NCBI GenBank assembly: GCA_035720425.1 | Contig: DASTOB010000056.1 | Span: 1 to 45,321 of the forward strand | Direction of reading: 5' to 3' | Length of the DNA stretch: 45,321 bases | Source of the DNA: DASTOB01 sp035720425 | GTDB taxonomy: Bacteria; Chloroflexota; Limnocylindria; Limnocylindrales; CSP1-4 | Shown: in pieces, positions 1-8,423 of the stretch | Layout: every line of letters starts with the position of its first letter | Numbering within the stretch: the first letter of the stretch is position 1 | Notes under the pieces: generated by a model | What the model saw: the letters and a program-made list of their open reading frames with translations, nothing else | Databases searched by the model: none | What the model was told of the DNA's origin: nothing | Position numbers and translations under genes: made by a program

Positions 1-305
1 TCGTGCTCGACCCCCTGGTGGGCGCTGTACGTGTCGTGGCAGATCGCAGCGCGAACGCCGCGGATCTTGTTCGCCGCGATCGACGCCCCCACCCCGGAAC
101 CGCAGATGAGGATCCCGCGATCGGCCTGCCCGTCGCGCACCGCGACGCCCAGCCGCTGAGCGAAGTCCGGGTAGTCGTCGTTCGGGTCCGACCCATCACC
201 CCCGAGGTCGACGAAGTCATGCCCCAGCCCGGCCCCCGAGAGTCGCCGCAACAGCTCCGCCTTGAGCGCGGCCCCGGCATGGTCGGCGGCGAACGCGACG
301 CGCAT
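1..305 (-). CDS. rpiB: Ribose-5-phosphate isomerase B (partial)
   Basis: Interconverts ribulose 5-phosphate and ribose 5-phosphate in the cytoplasmic pentose phosphate pathway. The visible 101 residues begin MRVAFAADHAGAALKAEL, the usual RpiB/LacA N-terminus. They include the DYPDFAQ segment, the phosphate-binding loop GSGVGASIAANKIRGVRAA and the catalytic-Cys region ICGSG near residue 70, and the gene runs off the left edge after HDTYSAHQG. The ATG at 305 lies 8 bp after the transketolase stop on the same strand, so the two are probably cotranscribed pentose-phosphate genes. The family is usually about 145-150 residues, so roughly one third is missing. The family call is firm. Confidence 0.93.
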   Translation of the reverse strand, partial: MRVAFAADHAGAALKAELLRRLSGAGLGHDFVDLGGDGSDPNDDYPDFAQRLGVAVRDGQADRGILICGSGVGASIAANKIRGVRAAICHDTYSAHQGVEH

Positions 306-313
306 CGGGCCGC

Positions 314-2521
314 TCAGCTGTGGCCCGGGTCGGTATCGGGCGCCCGGTCGACCCCGGCCTCGCCGGTCCGGATCGACGGGTGGCCGACCGCCTCACCGCC
401 GCGACCCCCGCCGTGACCACCCCCGCCGTGACCACCCCCGTCAGTCCCACCGAGCGCGGCTCCGAGCCCGGCCGGCTGGTGCCCGCGGTCGAGCGTCTCG
501 ACCCGGCCACGCACCTTCCCTGCCGCGACCGCCCGGGCCACCTCGGTCACCCGCTCGACGGTGAACCCGAACCGCTCGAAGATCGTCCCGGCCGGCGCGG
601 ACGCGCCGAAGTGGTCGAGCCCGACGATCGCGCCCTCGTCGCCGACCCAGCGCTCCCACCCGAGCGATATGCCCATCTCGACCGATACCCGCGCCCGCAC
701 GCCCGGCGGCAGGACGGCGTCGCGGTAGGCGGCATCCTGCGCCTCGAACAGCTCCCAGCACGGCAGGCTCACGACCCGCGTCGGTGTTCCGTCGGCCTCG
801 AGGCGCTCCGCGGCGCCCATCGCGAGCTGGAGCTCAGAGCCCGTCGCCACGAGGATGAGCTCAGCACTCCCGCCGGTGGCCTCGCGGAGCACGTACCCAC
901 CCCGCCGGACCCCGTCGCGGGCGAGCTCCGCCGTGCCCGCCAGCGTCGGCAGCTTCTGGCGGGTGAGCGACAGCGCGACCGGCCCGCCGCGCCGCTCGAT
1001 CGCAAGCGCCCACGCCGCGGCCGTCTCGTTCGCGTCGCCCGGCCGGACGAACCACAGGTTCGGAATCGCGCGCAGGGCCGCGTAGTGCTCCACCGGCTGG
1101 TGGGTCGGCCCGTCCTCGCCGAGACCGACGGAGTCGTGGGTCCACACGTACACGACGTGGAGGCCGGCGAGCGCGGCGAGCCGCACGGAGCCGCGCATGT
1201 AGTCGCTGAACGTGAGGAACGTCGCCGCGTACGGGATGAACCCGCCGTGGTAGGCGATCCCGTTCGCGACGCCTCCCATCGCGTGCTCGCGCACCCCGAA
1301 ACGGAGGTTCCGCCCCGGATCGGCCGCGGAGAAATCCCCGCCGCCCTTGACGTCGGTCAGGTTCGATTCGGACAGGTCGGCGGAGCCGCCGAACAGCTCC
1401 GGGACGGCCGATCCCACCGCCTGGATGGCATCGGCGCTCGCGTTCCGCGTGGCGACCTCCGACCCGGCGTCGTACCGAGGCAGGCCGGTGTCCCAGCCAG
1501 GCCGAAGTTCGCGCGCCAGCCGGCGACGGAGCTCGGCGGCCTCGGCCGGGAACGCCTCCGCGTAGCGCGCAAGGCGCGCCTCCCAGTCGGCCACGAGCGC
1601 CTCGCCGTTCGGAATCGCCCGTCGGAAGAGGGCCGCCGCGTCGGCGGGCACGAGGAACTGGGCGTCCGGGTCCCAGCCGTACGCTTCCTTGGTCAGGCGG
1701 ACCTCGTCGGGCCCGAGCGGCGCGCCGTGCGCCTTCTGCGTGTCCTGCTTGTTCGGGCTGCCATGGCCGATGTGGGTCCGGACGGCGATGAGGGTCGGCC
1801 GATCATCCCCGCCCGCCGCCTCGATGGCGGCGGCGATCGCCTCCGGATCGGTCCCGTCCGCCACCCGAAGGGCCTGCCAGCCGTAGGCGGCAAAACGGCC
1901 GACGACGTCCTCCGACCAGGCCATCGACGTGGGCCCGTCGAGCTGGATGTGGTTGTCGTCGTAGAGCACCGTCAGCTTGCCGAGCCGCAGGTGGCCGGCG
2001 AGGCTCGCCGCCTCGGACGCGACGCCCTCCTGGAGGTCGCCGTCGGAGGCGATGACCCACGTTCGATGGTCGATCACATCGTGGCCCGGGCGGTTGAACT
2101 CGTGCGCCAGCCGGCGCTCAGCGATGGCCATGCCGACCGCGTTCGTGAAGCCCTGCCCGAGCGGGCCGGTCGTCGCCTCGACGCCGGGCGTCAGGCCGTA
2201 CTCCGGGTGGCCGGGCGTCCGAGAACCCCACTGGCGGAACCGCTGGAGCTCGTCGAGCGGCAGGTCGTAGCCGGTCAGGTGGAGGAGCGAGTAGAGGAGC
2301 ATCGACGCGTGGCCGGCACTCAGGACGAAGCGGTCCCGGTTCGGCCAGTCCGGGCGCGACGGGGCGTGGCGGTGGTATCGCGTCCACAGGACGTAGGCCA
2401 TCGGCGCGGCGCCCATCGGCGCGCCCGGGTGTCCCGAGTTCGCCTTCTGGACGCCGTCGATCGAAAGGGTCCGAATCGTGTCGATGGCGAGGCGGTCGAG
2501 CGCCTCCGTCGCGATCGTCAT
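314..2521 (-). CDS. tkt: Transketolase
   Basis: Thiamine-diphosphate enzyme moving two-carbon units between pentose-phosphate sugars. The 735-residue length is slightly long for the family (about 660-690). Visible hallmarks are SGHPGAPMG near residue 30, the TPP/Mg motif ASDGDLQEG near 155, the pyrimidine-domain stretch ending in RFGVREHAM, and EDGPTHQPVEHYAALR. The last ~35 residues, after the normal end of the fold, are a low-complexity Gly/His tail. An ATG at 2569 is in frame, but it overlaps the -10 box TACAAT, so the ATG at 2521 with GGAG 8 nt upstream is preferred. It is followed 8 bp later by rpiB. Confidence 0.96.
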   Translation of the reverse strand: MTIATEALDRLAIDTIRTLSIDGVQKANSGHPGAPMGAAPMAYVLWTRYHRHAPSRPDWPNRDRFVLSAGHASMLLYSLLHLTGYDLPLDELQRFRQWGSRTPGHPEYGLTPGVEATTGPLGQGFTNAVGMAIAERRLAHEFNRPGHDVIDHRTWVIASDGDLQEGVASEAASLAGHLRLGKLTVLYDDNHIQLDGPTSMAWSEDVVGRFAAYGWQALRVADGTDPEAIAAAIEAAGGDDRPTLIAVRTHIGHGSPNKQDTQKAHGAPLGPDEVRLTKEAYGWDPDAQFLVPADAAALFRRAIPNGEALVADWEARLARYAEAFPAEAAELRRRLARELRPGWDTGLPRYDAGSEVATRNASADAIQAVGSAVPELFGGSADLSESNLTDVKGGGDFSAADPGRNLRFGVREHAMGGVANGIAYHGGFIPYAATFLTFSDYMRGSVRLAALAGLHVVYVWTHDSVGLGEDGPTHQPVEHYAALRAIPNLWFVRPGDANETAAAWALAIERRGGPVALSLTRQKLPTLAGTAELARDGVRRGGYVLREATGGSAELILVATGSELQLAMGAAERLEADGTPTRVVSLPCWELFEAQDAAYRDAVLPPGVRARVSVEMGISLGWERWVGDEGAIVGLDHFGASAPAGTIFERFGFTVERVTEVARAVAAGKVRGRVETLDRGHQPAGLGAALGGTDGGGHGGGGHGGGRGGEAVGHPSIRTGEAGVDRAPDTDPGHS
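406..435. repeat. 15-bp tandem repeat in the transketolase tail
   Basis: The unit CCCCGCCGTGACCAC occurs twice head to tail and a third copy is started (436-440). On the minus strand it encodes the Gly/His-rich tail of transketolase. The unit is a multiple of three, so copy number can change without a frameshift. Confidence 0.8.
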
Positions 2522-2567
2522 GGGGCAGGCTCCGAACGGTGGGCACGCGGCGTCGGGTCGTCCGGCC

Positions 2568-2573
2568 ATTGTA
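2568..2573 (-). promoter_or_regulatory. -10 box for transketolase
   Basis: TACAAT on the minus strand, about 47 nt upstream of the chosen ATG. No recognisable -35 hexamer is seen at the usual distance. The position implies a short leader containing the GGAG site at 2530-2533. Confidence 0.5.
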
Positions 2574-2627
2574 CGTGGGTGGACCGACGGGTCCGTGCGC
2601 TCCGCGCCGCCCGGCGTTGCGGCGGCC

Positions 2628-2633
2628 TATCCT
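2628..2633 (+). promoter_or_regulatory. -10 box abutting the PfkB-family start (leaderless)
   Basis: TATCCT, with only 6 nt to the GTG at 2640 and no Shine-Dalgarno sequence. Transcription would begin at or next to the start codon. Confidence 0.5.
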
Positions 2634-2639
2634 CTCCGT

Positions 2640-3596
2640 GTGCCCACGCTGCCGTCCCGCTCGCGCCCGCGTCCCCGCCCGCCGCGCGTCGTCGTGCTCG
2701 GTGATCTCATGCTCGACGTCGTGCTCGCGCCCGCCCGCGGCCTCGAGTCCGGCACCGACGTACCCGGGCGGGTCGAGCTGCGCCAGGGCGGATCGGCCGC
2801 CACGACGGCCCGCTGGCTGGCTCGTCTCGGCGCGCGGACGTCGCTCATCGCCGCCGTCGGGCGTGACCCGGCCGGCCGCGCCCTCGTGGCCGCGGCCCGT
2901 GGCGACGGCGTCGTGCCGCGCGTCAGTCGCGTCGCCGGGGCGCGAACCGGGCGGATCGGGGTCGTCGTGGCGCCGGGCGGGGAACGGTCCTTCGTGACGG
3001 ACCGGGCCGCCGCCGACCGTCTCGCGGCGGGCGACCTTCGCGCGGCGTGGTTCACCGGCGCCGACGCACTCCACCTGCCGGCGTATTCCCTGCTCGGCGA
3101 GCCGCTCGGCCTGGCCGGCCGCCGGGCGATCGAGCTGGCGCGCGCGGCCGGCGCGATGGTCAGCCTCGACGTCGCCTCGATCGGACCGCTCCTCGCCCGC
3201 GGTCGGCGCCCGGCGCAGCAGCTCGTGGAGGATGCCGCGGCGAACCTGCTGTTCGCGACCGCCGCGGAGGCGGAGGCGCTCCTGGGCCGCTACGCGGTCG
3301 AGGGTCTGCTCGACTTCGCGCCGCTCGCGGTGGTCAAGCGCGGGGCACAGGGTGCGACGGTGCTTGCCCGTGAGGGCGCGGACCGGCTCCGCTTCGAGGT
3401 CGCCACGGAGCACCTCGTCGTGACCGACACGACCGGGGCCGGCGACGCCTTCGACGCCGGCTTCCTCCACGCCTGGCTCGTCGCCCGCGAGGCCGGCCAG
3501 TCCGTCACCGCGGCGCTCCAGCGGGCCGCCCTCGCCGGGCATCGCGCGGCGGCACGCCACCTGACAGGGCCGCGCCCGGAGTTGAGCCTTGCCTGA
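2640..3596 (+). CDS. psuK: PfkB-family sugar kinase, probable pseudouridine kinase
   Basis: Ribokinase-fold kinase of 318 residues. An N-terminal VVVLGDLMLDVV strand is followed by a GGSAATTARWLARLG substrate-binding loop. The C-terminal ATP/anion-hole motif DTTGAGDAFDAGFL carries the catalytic Asp. The start is the GTG at 2640, 6 nt after a TATCCT -10 box; upstream codons in the frame do not look coding. The stop overlaps the next gene, a PsuG-type glycosidase, by 8 bp. Known bacterial pseudouridine pathways pair a PfkB kinase with PsuG, so pseudouridine is the inferred substrate. Ribose or another nucleoside cannot be excluded from the sequence alone. Confidence 0.85.
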   Translation: MPTLPSRSRPRPRPPRVVVLGDLMLDVVLAPARGLESGTDVPGRVELRQGGSAATTARWLARLGARTSLIAAVGRDPAGRALVAAARGDGVVPRVSRVAGARTGRIGVVVAPGGERSFVTDRAAADRLAAGDLRAAWFTGADALHLPAYSLLGEPLGLAGRRAIELARAAGAMVSLDVASIGPLLARGRRPAQQLVEDAAANLLFATAAEAEALLGRYAVEGLLDFAPLAVVKRGAQGATVLAREGADRLRFEVATEHLVVTDTTGAGDAFDAGFLHAWLVAREAGQSVTAALQRAALAGHRAAARHLTGPRPELSLA

Positions 3597-4575
3597 CGAT
3601 CGCACCGCCCCCCTCGCCGATCGTCTTCGCCTCGCGCCGGAGGTCGCCGCCGCGCTGCGCGACGGGCGTCCCATCGTCGCCCTCGAGTCGACGCTCATCA
3701 GCCACGGGCTGCCGTACCCGGACAACGTCGACGTGGCGCGCGCGTCGGATGCGGCGGTCCGCGCCGCGGGGGCGGTGCCTGCGACGGTGGCCATCCTCGA
3801 CGGGCGCCTGCTCGTGGGGCTCGACGACGCGGCGCTCGAGGCGCTCGCGACGGCACCAGCCGGCACGGTCCGAAAGGCGGCGCGGCCGACCCTCGCGCTC
3901 GCCCTCGCGTCCGGCGGCTGGGCGGCCACGACGGTGTCGGCGACGATGATCGCGGCCTCGGCGACGGGCATCCGCGTCTTCGCGACCGGCGGCATCGGCG
4001 GGGTGCACCGCGGCGCGTTCGGTGAGAGTGGCGCGGCCACCGGGACGGTCGCCGGCGCCGCGCCGACGCTCGACGTGTCGGCCGACCTCGAGGAGCTGGC
4101 CCGCACGCCGATGGCGGTCGTGTGCGCCGGGCCGAAGGCGATCCTCGACGTTCCGGCCACCCTCGAGGTGCTCGAGACGCGCGGCGTGCCCGTCGTCGCG
4201 ATCGGGCAGGACGACGTTCCGGGCTTCTACGCCCGATCGAGCGGGATCCGCGCCCCCGCGTCGGCCCCGGACGTTCGCGCCGCCGCCGCGATCGTGGGTG
4301 CCCACCTGGGACTGGGGATCGGGGGATCCGTGCTCGTCTGCGTCCCCGTGCCGGAGGACGCGGCGCTGCCACGGGACGTGGCGACCGAGGCGGTCGAGCG
4401 GGCGGTTCGCGAGGCGGACGCCGCCGGCGTCGGCGGTCCGGCGCTCACGCCGTGGTTGCTCGCGCGCATCGCGGAGCTGACCGGCGGTGCGTCCGTGCGG
4501 GCCAACACGGCGCTCATCGTCAACGACGCGCGCGTGGCCGGTGAGCTCGCGGTCGCCCTGGCGAGTACCGCCTGA
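3589..4575 (+). CDS. psuG: Pseudouridine-5'-phosphate glycosidase
   Basis: Cleaves the C-glycosidic bond of pseudouridine 5'-phosphate to uracil and ribose 5-phosphate. Family landmarks in the 328 residues are ALESTLISHGLPYP near residue 35, TVSATMIAA, FATGGIGGVHRG, the catalytic-Lys segment CAGPKAILD, and the C-terminal GPALTPWLL and ANTALIVNDA. The start is a TTG at 3589 with GGAG 7 nt upstream, overlapping the kinase stop by 8 bp, so translation is probably coupled. Its product feeds directly into RpiB and transketolase, encoded divergently next door. Length and motifs are complete. Confidence 0.95.
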   Translation: MPDDRTAPLADRLRLAPEVAAALRDGRPIVALESTLISHGLPYPDNVDVARASDAAVRAAGAVPATVAILDGRLLVGLDDAALEALATAPAGTVRKAARPTLALALASGGWAATTVSATMIAASATGIRVFATGGIGGVHRGAFGESGAATGTVAGAAPTLDVSADLEELARTPMAVVCAGPKAILDVPATLEVLETRGVPVVAIGQDDVPGFYARSSGIRAPASAPDVRAAAAIVGAHLGLGIGGSVLVCVPVPEDAALPRDVATEAVERAVREADAAGVGGPALTPWLLARIAELTGGASVRANTALIVNDARVAGELAVALASTA

Positions 4576-4688
4576 CCGCGACCCGGGCGCGGAACCGCTG
4601 GGCTGGGGCGCACGGAAGGCCTCGCCGGCGTGCGTGCAGGACAGCGCCACGTGTGTGATTTCCATCGAACGCGGGGATGACGCATCCC

Positions 4689-4717
4689 TTCCACTTCGCG
4701 CGCGTCGGTGCTATGCT
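4689..4717 (+). promoter_or_regulatory. Promoter of the ABC-2 exporter operon
   Basis: TTCCAC (4689-4694), 17-bp spacer, TATGCT (4712-4717). The predicted leader is about 28 nt and holds GGGAG 6 nt before the ATG at 4752. The -35 match is weak and the -10 match is good. Confidence 0.5.
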
Positions 4718-4751
4718 CCGCCACCCGCACGCAGCACCTCCGGGAGTTCCC

Positions 4752-5780
4752 ATGTCCTCCGCCCCTGCGCAGCTCGCGATCGAGGCCCACTCGGTCCGCC
4801 GCGTCTACCGGGCGAAACCGGCCGACGTGGTCGCGCTCGACGGCGTGGACCTCGACGTCGCTCCGGGCGAGTTCTTCGGCCTGCTGGGCCCGAACGGTGC
4901 CGGCAAGACGACGCTCATCAAGATCCTCACGACCCTGCTGCTTCCGTCGAGCGGGTCGGCCCGCGTGTTCGGGTTCGACGTCGAGCGCGACGTCACGCGC
5001 ATCCGGCGGATCATGAACATGGTCGCGGGCGGCGAGCAATCCGGCTACGGGATCCTCACCGCGCGCGAGCAGCTCTGGATGTTCAGCCAGTTCTACGGCC
5101 TCGGTACGCGCGAAGGGTGGACTCGGGTCGACGAGCTCATCGAAGCCGTCGGCCTCGCCGAGCAGCGACTCCAGCGGGTGAGCACGCTGTCGACCGGGCA
5201 GCGCCAGAAGATGAACATGGCCCGCGGACTGCTCAACGACCCGTGGATCCTCTTCCTTGACGAGCCCACGCTCGGCCTCGACGTCGGCGCGGCTCGGGCG
5301 ATCCGTGCGCTCATCCTCGAGTGGAAAGCGGCCGTGCCGGATCGGACGGTCCTGCTGACGACCCACTACATGGCCGAGGCCGACGAGCTGTGCGACCGAA
5401 TCGCGATCGTCGACCGCGGCCGGGTCCTGGCGATCGGCTCGCCGGCGGAGCTCAAGCGGCGCGTCCAGCGCGAGTCGATCTTCCGGATCGAGCTCGACCG
5501 CCTCGACGGCGGGAGCGCGGCGCTGGCGCGCCTTCCGGGCGTGGTCAGCGCGGCCGCCGCTTCCGGCGAGGGCGGCGAAGAGCGCCAGACGATGGTCATG
5601 AACCTCGTCCTCGAAGAGGACGCGGCGCTCGGCGGCGTGGTCGGGGCGCTCGGCGCGATGGGCTCCACGATCCTCGCCCTGCGCAAGAGCGAGCCGACCC
5701 TCGAGGACGTGTTTGTCGAGCTCGTCGGCCGCGGGTTCGAGGAACGCGAGCAGGACGACCGGACGGCGGTCCCGGCCTGA
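4752..5780 (+). CDS. ABC-2 type exporter ATP-binding protein
   Basis: Cytoplasmic ATPase of an ABC-2 exporter (DrrA/CcmA-like, 342 residues). Walker A is GPNGAGKTT near residue 50, the signature is LSTGQRQKMNMARGLL, Walker B is ILFLDEPTLGLD, and the switch His is in TTHYMAEADEL. The C-terminal ~100 residues after LAIGSPAELK form the extra domain typical of drug, lipid or polysaccharide exporters. The ATG at 4752 follows GGGAG by 6 nt. The next permease starts inside this stop codon (TGATG), so ATPase and permease are translationally coupled. The substrate is unknown. Confidence 0.93.
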   Translation: MSSAPAQLAIEAHSVRRVYRAKPADVVALDGVDLDVAPGEFFGLLGPNGAGKTTLIKILTTLLLPSSGSARVFGFDVERDVTRIRRIMNMVAGGEQSGYGILTAREQLWMFSQFYGLGTREGWTRVDELIEAVGLAEQRLQRVSTLSTGQRQKMNMARGLLNDPWILFLDEPTLGLDVGAARAIRALILEWKAAVPDRTVLLTTHYMAEADELCDRIAIVDRGRVLAIGSPAELKRRVQRESIFRIELDRLDGGSAALARLPGVVSAAAASGEGGEERQTMVMNLVLEEDAALGGVVGALGAMGSTILALRKSEPTLEDVFVELVGRGFEEREQDDRTAVPA

Positions 5781-6658
5781 TGTCGGTCTTCGTTCACCAT
5801 CGCACCGAGAGCCCGCAGGCGGCCGCGGACTGGTCGGCCCGGCAGGCGCTGATGACGAACCTCCGGGCCGTGATCGGGCGCGCCTACCCGCGGGTCCGCG
5901 GCATGGTGCGCGAGCCGTCGTGGGTGTTCTTCGAGATGCTGTTGCCGTTCCTCGCGACGTCGGGGTTCGTGTTCGTCTATCGGGCCCTCGACGCCCCGCA
6001 GGAGTACGTCGGCTTCGTCGTCCTCGGCGGGGCGATGACCGCCTTCTGGCTCAACGTGGTGTGGATGATGGCGTCGCAGCTGTGGTGGGAGAAGAGCCAG
6101 GGCAACCTCGAGCTCTACTTCGCTGCGCCGATGCACTTCATGGCCGTTCTGTTCGGGATGGCCGTCGGCGGGCTGTTCATGAGCTCGACCCGGGCGATCG
6201 TCGTGCTGGCCGTGTCGACGACCCTCTACGGCGTCACGTTCGCGGTCGACCAGTGGCTCCTGCTCCTGGCGGTGTTCGTGCTCACGCTCGCCGCGCTGTA
6301 CGGGCTCGGCATGGTCCTCGCCAGCCTGTTCCTGCTGTGGGGACGCGAAGCGTGGCACCTCACCCAGTTGCTCCAGGAGCCGGTCTACTTCGTGTCGGGC
6401 CTGAATTTCCCGGTCGGGCGGCTCGGGTTCATCGGGGCACTGGCGATCGCGTTCATCCCGCTTGCCGTTGGGCTCGACGCGATGCGCCAGCTCGCGTTCG
6501 CGGATGCCGCCTACCCGGTGGGGACGCCGGCGCCCGAGGTCGAGATCGTCATCCTCGTCGCGATGACCGGGGTGTTCCTTGCCCTGGCTCGCTGGGCGCT
6601 GGCCGTCATCGAGCGTCGGGCCCGGGTAGCCGGAAGCCTGTCGATCCGCTGGCAGTGA
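5780..6658 (+). CDS. ABC-2 type exporter permease 1
   Basis: Integral membrane protein of 292 residues with about six hydrophobic segments, starting at PSWVFFEMLLPFLATSGFVF (about residues 53-72) and ending at VAMTGVFLALARWALAVI. The conserved ABC-2 loop is visible as LLQEPVYFVSGLNFPVGRLG near residue 210. The ATG shares one base with the preceding TGA. A second, distinct permease follows 7 bp after its stop, so the pair probably forms a heterodimer around the 4752-5780 ATPase. Confidence 0.9.
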   Translation: MSVFVHHRTESPQAAADWSARQALMTNLRAVIGRAYPRVRGMVREPSWVFFEMLLPFLATSGFVFVYRALDAPQEYVGFVVLGGAMTAFWLNVVWMMASQLWWEKSQGNLELYFAAPMHFMAVLFGMAVGGLFMSSTRAIVVLAVSTTLYGVTFAVDQWLLLLAVFVLTLAALYGLGMVLASLFLLWGREAWHLTQLLQEPVYFVSGLNFPVGRLGFIGALAIAFIPLAVGLDAMRQLAFADAAYPVGTPAPEVEIVILVAMTGVFLALARWALAVIERRARVAGSLSIRWQ

Positions 6659-6665
6659 CGCAGCC

Positions 6666-7607
6666 ATGACGAGCGAGGCATTCCGCGCCAGGGGAGATAC
6701 GTTCGACGCGACGCGCACCAGGGGCAACGGTCCCGCGGACCTCGGCCGAAGCTTCCGCACCGCGACTCGCCTCGGCTGGCAGATGGAGGCGAACTGGACG
6801 GATCCCGCCCTGTTCTTCATCTACTCGGTCGCGAAGCCCGTCTCGTCGGCGCTCATCCTCGTCGTCATGCTCGAGGTCATCGGCGGAGCGGCGGGTCGAG
6901 AGTTTCGCGGATTCGTCGTCGTCGGCAGCGCGCTGTGGTCGTTCGTCACGAGTGGCATCGCCGGCCTCGCGTGGTCGATCCTCGACGACCGCGAGCGCTA
7001 CCGAATGCTCAAGTACGTCTACGTGAGCCCGAGTGACTTCGTCGTCGTCCTTCTCGGTCGTGGCGTGGCCCGCGTGGCGGTCGGCGCGATGGGCGCGCTC
7101 ATCACGCTCGGCGTCGGCGTCACCGTGCTCGGCGTTCCGGTCGACCCGGCCGGGGTCGACTGGATCCTGCTCGCCGCGGTCATGGCGCTGGGGCTCGTGG
7201 CGATCGTCGCGATCGGCGTCGTCCTGGCCGGCATCTGCATCCAGACCCGCCAGGAGTCGTGGTCCTACCCGGAGGCGGTGGCCGGTGCCATGTTCCTCGT
7301 CACGGGGGCCGTCTTCCCGCTGGCCGTTCTGCCCGCGCCGGTCCAGGCCATCGGCCTCCTGACGCCCCTGTCGTGGTGGATCGCCGGCGTTCGCGAGGCG
7401 CTCTTCCCCGGCGGCGTCAGCTCCGTCGGCGGGGATGGCTCGCTGTTCGCCGACCTGTTCGGACGGGCCGTTCCCGACCCGCTCGAGATCGTGCTCGCCT
7501 TGCTGGTCACCGGGGCGCTCGTTACACTCGCCGCAGCCGGGGTCTTCCGGTGGAGCGAGCGCCGCGCCCGGGATCGCGGCCTGCTGGACCGGACGACCGG
7601 GTCCTGA
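6666..7607 (+). CDS. ABC-2 type exporter permease 2
   Basis: A 313-residue integral membrane protein with the same topology as its upstream neighbour: a charged N-terminus, then about six hydrophobic segments between SVAKPVSSALILVVMLEVI and ALLVTGALVTLAAAGVF. The loop PEAVAGAMFLVTGAVFPLAV corresponds to the ABC-2 signature loop. Sequence similarity to permease 1 is low, arguing for a heterodimeric channel rather than a recent duplication. No clear Shine-Dalgarno precedes the ATG, so coupling across the 7-bp gap is likely. The operon continues into two short accessory genes. Confidence 0.88.
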   Translation: MTSEAFRARGDTFDATRTRGNGPADLGRSFRTATRLGWQMEANWTDPALFFIYSVAKPVSSALILVVMLEVIGGAAGREFRGFVVVGSALWSFVTSGIAGLAWSILDDRERYRMLKYVYVSPSDFVVVLLGRGVARVAVGAMGALITLGVGVTVLGVPVDPAGVDWILLAAVMALGLVAIVAIGVVLAGICIQTRQESWSYPEAVAGAMFLVTGAVFPLAVLPAPVQAIGLLTPLSWWIAGVREALFPGGVSSVGGDGSLFADLFGRAVPDPLEIVLALLVTGALVTLAAAGVFRWSERRARDRGLLDRTTGS

Positions 7608-7621
7608 ACCGAGGAGGCCCG

Positions 7622-8170
7622 ATGCGGATCTACGAGGGAAGCCCCCGCCAGGACTTCGAGGAGGTCTTTCGCTCGATCGGAGCCTTCCTCGACCAGCGCG
7701 GGATGAAGGACGTGCTCCTCGCCGAGGCGCCCGACGGCTTCATCGTCCAGGGCCTCGTGCTCGCCGGGGCCAACACCGGCGCGTGGTCGGAGTCGATGGG
7801 GCAGGTGCTCAAGGAGACGCTGACCTTCCTCGACGACGACATCGCGCGGTTCATGGAGGAGGCGCTCGCCCGGCGCGGCCAGGCCGCCACCGCGGCGTCC
7901 GGGCCGGCCGGCTACTACGAGTCGGCGTTCCGAGTCCTCGGGCGCTACATGGACGAGCAGAAGCCCAAGGACGTCTTCTTCTTCGAGCAGGACGGCGCGT
8001 TCGTCGTCCGCCTGCTCATGGGCGGCCAGGCCGGCAGCAAGCACGTCCTCGCCGAGTTCACCCGCGACGACGTCACCGAGATGATCGCCCGTGGACCCGC
8101 CAATCGCGCCAAGGACACGAAGGACACCAAGGACAGCACCCCCGGGGCCGCGACCCCGGCGGGATCCTGA
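7622..8170 (+). CDS. Hypothetical protein with an internally duplicated domain
   Basis: The family is not recognised. The 182-residue protein has no signal peptide or membrane segment and is probably cytoplasmic. Residues 11-47 and 98-134 align as two copies of one alpha/beta unit, sharing FR at the start, G, D, the triplet KDV, then E and F-V. The copies are joined by a helical linker (LKETLTFLDDDIARFMEEAL). The tail contains three Lys-Asp-Thr/Ser repeats from a 9-bp DNA repeat. GAGGAGG lies 4 nt before the ATG. It sits between the ABC-2 permeases and a micro membrane protein, so a regulatory or assembly role for the exporter is inferred from position only. Confidence 0.8.
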   Translation: MRIYEGSPRQDFEEVFRSIGAFLDQRGMKDVLLAEAPDGFIVQGLVLAGANTGAWSESMGQVLKETLTFLDDDIARFMEEALARRGQAATAASGPAGYYESAFRVLGRYMDEQKPKDVFFFEQDGAFVVRLLMGGQAGSKHVLAEFTRDDVTEMIARGPANRAKDTKDTKDSTPGAATPAGS

Positions 8171-8197
8171 CCCCGCAGCACAGGAGGACCGCTTCCG

Positions 8198-8353
8198 ATG
8201 AAGGCTCTCAAGACCGTCGCCGTCGCGCTCGGCGTCACGCTCGGCGCGCTCATCGTCATCCCGCTCCTCGTCCTGGCCGGCCTGTTCGTCTGGCTCAAGG
8301 TCACCGAGGAGGATGACGAGGAGATCCTCGAGCTCGACCAGGAAGGCGCCTGA
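8198..8353 (+). CDS. 51-residue single-pass membrane protein
   Basis: The sequence runs from MKALKTVAVALGVTLGAL through one hydrophobic helix (about residues 6-34, containing VIPLLVLAGLFVWL) to a strongly acidic tail, TEEDDEEILELDQEGA. AGGAGG lies 9 nt upstream of the ATG, and the gene is 27 bp after the duplicated-domain gene, so it is the probable last member of the exporter operon. A basic N-terminus and acidic C-terminus fit a membrane anchor that recruits a partner. No family is recognised. Confidence 0.72.
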   Translation: MKALKTVAVALGVTLGALIVIPLLVLAGLFVWLKVTEEDDEEILELDQEGA

Positions 8354-8392
8354 TCGAACCGCCGGCACGACCGGCCGATCCCACACCGGGTT

Positions 8393-8420
8393 GACGCCCG
8401 CCGACCGAACGGCGGGCGTC
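8393..8420. terminator. 11-bp perfect hairpin after the exporter operon
   Basis: Left arm GACGCCCGCCG (8393-8403), loop ACCGAA, right arm CGGCGGGCGTC (8410-8420). It lies 40 bp after the micro-protein stop and ends 3 nt before the ATG of the next gene. No T-run follows, so it could act as a terminator, a roadblock or a translation-blocking stem. Confidence 0.55.
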
Positions 8421-8423
8421 GGC

